Below, one piece after another: positions 61,297 through 64,000 of a stretch of 64,000 bases of DNA. The position numbers and the translations under genes were made by a program. Below the pieces are notes generated by a model that was given only the letters and a program-made list of their open reading frames with translations, was not told where the DNA came from and searched no databases. How positions within the stretch are numbered: the first letter of the stretch is position 1; every line of letters starts with the position of its first letter. Source of the stretch: Rhexocercosporidium sp. MPI-PUGE-AT-0058 (taxonomy: Eukaryota; Ascomycota; Leotiomycetes; Helotiales). The stretch lies in assembly GCA_020746875.1 (NCBI GenBank), contig JAGTJL010000013.1:620001-684000 (forward strand), written 5' to 3'.

Positions 61297-63960
61297 GGAG
61301 CTCATGTTCTCTATAGTCGAGAGGCTCCATGTTTATTTTCAAACATCAAGTTACAAAAAATTCCTGTCACGGATGGTAATTAGCGGCCATCAAAAGTCTC
61401 CTAAAAGAGCAATTGTCATACCCTTCGGGATTCTAGGATGTCGATTTATGAATTCTTAGGAGCTGGTGGCCAGGGTTTGAGAAGTACAATTGACTGCACC
61501 CATTCTCACTCGCTCTCGAAGCTTTGAAAAGAACTTGTTTGATCATTGGACGTGTTCCGTTGAAATAGTGATCCTCGTTAAACAATGGAAGCAGGATGTC
61601 GCTGATATCACACGCCTGGACCTGATCATCAGGCCAGTCTCGGAGGCTACATTGAACGATAGCGCCAAATTCTGCACATGGCACATGTTAGTTAATCACT
61701 ATATCGAGAACCGCTATCCTACTGAGACCATATCTGTCAAAGGCTCCAAAGAACTTGAACAATGCCCATTGACCTCCGCTCCTTTCAAGGGCCGCGGTCA
61801 CATGACTGTTCGCGTTTGCTAGGTAGGTATGTTCGGTGGAGGAAAGGTCTTATCAAGGTCCTTCTCCCATTACAAAAACCATCTCAAGGCCTAAAGCAAT
61901 CTGCTCCTCTTTCCCAACCAACAAATCCGCCATTATCCCAAAGTTTTCCCCACCACTCAACAATTACCTAATCGATACCTGGATAGATGCCTGTCTCGCG
62001 CATCATCGCCTGCATGTCTGGGCAGCCAGCCAGGCAAGCGAGCGCATCTGCTCTGTTAGTGTGAACCCAACCAGAACCCAAATTTAAAACGTGCACTTTG
62101 GCGTTTCCTCTCATAAAGTACTTTCTTTGCATTGCAAACTCATTCTACTGAACACTAAACCCGAGTGAATGGATGCGAACGGAATACGTATGCAAAGCTT
62201 GTTGCTGTATATATATGGCTCGGGTGGTTTGCATTTCTTTCCTGCTTTCATCAAATTTCTTTCTCGCCAGTTCTCCTTCTGCTCTTCGTTGCTAAATTCT
62301 GTTCGTTTCTGTTTTCCCTTTCTGTTGCGAATTTCGTGTCCTTATTTCTCAATATATCTCATGCATCAGTACTTGCTTCTCTGTTCTTGATTTGAAGAAT
62401 TGTTTTGGGTTTTTGATTACACAACGGGTGCATTTCAAGTTAATTGTACCACCTCTGCTCTACTTATCTACATCATCTCATCCTTTCCTTCGTTGTCCCT
62501 CGTCAGCAAAGAAGAACGCACCTTCCTTCTACATACCAGCTTACTGCCCCAGCCAAGGAATGCTGACGTCGTAGGCTCGCATCATGACCAAGTGCTCGGT
62601 GTCATTTCACGAGGTTCCGTACGCTCCATGTACTTTTGCTAGAGTCGAAATGTCGAATTAGAGACTGGCTGATGGACTGCTCGAAAGGTGTTTTGACTCG
62701 TCCACGCAGAGTCGTTGCGGTGTGGCTTGAGACACGACAGCGTACTCAATGCTAGCTGTAGATCGTAGGGATAAGTAGACCCTCGTCCCCTTCCTCACAT
62801 CAATTGACGGTGTTTTGGATTCATGAATATCTCATGCGTTGATTTTGGGATGTCTGCGGCTGATATGCTTCATATCCCGAAGTTTGCTGTGGTGAGAATG
62901 TTATCATGGGTTTAGCACCACGTCCGACTTTTAGCCGTTTGAGTTTGGACGTTGATCTTCTTGGCAAGATCGAGGGGGCTTCAGCCCCAAACGGCTGGGC
63001 TGGCTTTATATACCAAGCTCTACGGACGACTCTCGACTTGAACGACTGGCAACGAACTTTCAGAACTCGATCCTGGAAGTAGATGGAATGGACAACATTT
63101 CAAGACCATGCTCAGTTGGCATTCCCCAGACACGGCATGTCACGATCGCAACGACGGGACACAACTCAACTCAGCAGCTCGGTTCTGGCTGAATCCAAGG
63201 AGAATTGTAAAACAAGACCGAGGCATTGAAATTGGTGCATGTCATTCTGGGTCGATGCAGCTTTCATCAAATTATGGGCAATGTCGAAGAGTTCGACTTG
63301 GGACACCTACGGATTTCCTCCTGAAGTGAGTTGAGCTCCTCGCGGGCTGACCAACCACACCCACCAAGACTTCCCCAGCGAGGCAAGCACACACCGACTT
63401 CATTTGACGGACCAGACGCATACCCAAATATTCCAAAACTCCGAAAATGGTTTTGGTGACTACCCAAGACACTCACTCACAACGGCTTTCATTAACAGAA
63501 GGATGGGGCAGGCAAATCTAGTGGCGGCAGCCCTTCCCGACAACATCCACACCTCCCAGCCCGCATGAGAGTCATTCGACGTTTATGCAGCCTGGGCAAA
63601 TCATGTCGGCAGACCACCATCCTCAATTTTTGGGGTTGTTTCCCAACGCCACGAGTGATTGGGCAAACAAAGCAGCAGTGCGGCACAGAACCCCTGCTGC
63701 AAGATAAGAAAAAGCAGTGTCCCATTGGTCACCTCGCCCAGATTCAGGTCACACAAACCTTCACACTCGAACACAACGTCTCATTATTCTCGTGCCGGAT
63801 CGAGAGTCTTACGATCGAATCGAAGTTGGACGAGAAATAAATGAATAAATCGGGGTGACCATGCAAAGGATGAAAGCGCATCATCTCGAGCTCGAGAGAA
63901 TAGGTCTACCAACACGAGACGAGCCTGACAATACCCGGATCGAGATGCAATCTCAGATGT
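61297..63960. other. Intergenic/gene-poor end of the window
   Basis: No recognisable gene on either strand. The stretch 62220-62500 is T-rich. Frames of 70-110 codons (61490-61822, 63565-63840 and others) lack domains and convincing starts. Confidence 0.5.
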
Positions 63961-63969
63961 TGCACTTAC

Positions 63970-63999
63970 CAAGAAACTACAGCTAGCTTTTGGTGCCAT
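63970..63999 (-). CDS. Possible first exon of a gene (weak)
   Basis: An ATG at 63999 opens MAPKASCSFL, followed at once by GTAAGTGCAACATCTGAG, a good splice-donor context. I could not find a convincing downstream exon, so this is only a candidate. Confidence 0.15.
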
Positions 64000-64000
64000 G

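Noticed and set aside
61433..61684. 83-codon minus-strand frame with protein-like composition
   Set aside because: No ATG, no known motif and no flanking exons that extend it.
1..64000. CRISPR arrays, bacterial operons or phage genes
   Set aside because: None seen; the gene structure is eukaryotic, with spliced genes and long spacers.

Overview
The window comes from a filamentous ascomycete (Pezizomycotina). Protein style and gene content suggest a leotiomycete or a close relative, but that placement is an inference. The genes are eukaryotic, with short introns (mostly about 45-60 nt, GTATGT/GTAAGT donors and AG acceptors), no operons and long intergenic spacers. I rebuilt spliced genes by joining open frames at plausible splice sites. 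Coordinates of spliced genes are start-to-stop spans that include introns.

Layout: 2.1-5.5 kb Trk K+ transporter (-). 7.3-8.7 kb PNG1-type peptide:N-glycanase homologue lacking the catalytic Cys (-). 8.7-14.3 kb gene-poor, rich in simple repeats. 14.3-17.0 kb UTP4 ribosome-biogenesis WD40 protein (-). 17.3-18.5 kb beta-hydroxyacid dehydrogenase (-), facing a medium-chain reductase (+, 20.2-21.4 kb). Between these two lies a complete 497-bp hAT-type MITE with an 8-bp target duplication. 22.8-23.6 kb secreted Cys-rich effector-like protein (-). About 24.6-25.0 kb an AT-rich stretch bounded by 27-bp inverted repeats. 26.1-28.6 kb OPT transporter (-). 28.6-33.6 kb no confident gene.

33.6-40.5 kb is a housekeeping block: MIC60 (MICOS), a Rab5 GTPase and SAC1 phosphoinositide phosphatase. 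40.9-43.4 kb MFS drug/basic-amino-acid transporter (-), divergent from an arylsulfatase (+, 44.2-46.4 kb). 48.4-49.9 kb fringe-like glycosyltransferase with a Cys-rich PAN-like tail. 50.35-50.88 kb DUF5071 protein.

From 51 kb rightward the window becomes accessory in character. It holds a broken AMP-binding enzyme and an adjoining unidentified relic, a Dal5-type MFS transporter, a cyanovirin-N homology lectin, and a cluster of decayed carbohydrate-active genes. These are GH92 alpha-mannosidase, LysM domains and a possible chitinase tail. Several of their stop codons look like TGG changed to TGA or TAG, the kind of change RIP (repeat-induced point mutation) makes. The last 2.7 kb carries no gene I can support, apart from a possible first exon at the very edge.

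I found no single new multi-gene system. The most unusual items are the acatalytic PNG1, the MITE in a shared oxidoreductase promoter, the inverted-repeat AT-rich element beside an effector candidate, the frame-neutral terminal intron of the CVNH gene, and the decayed GH92/LysM/chitinase-like cluster.
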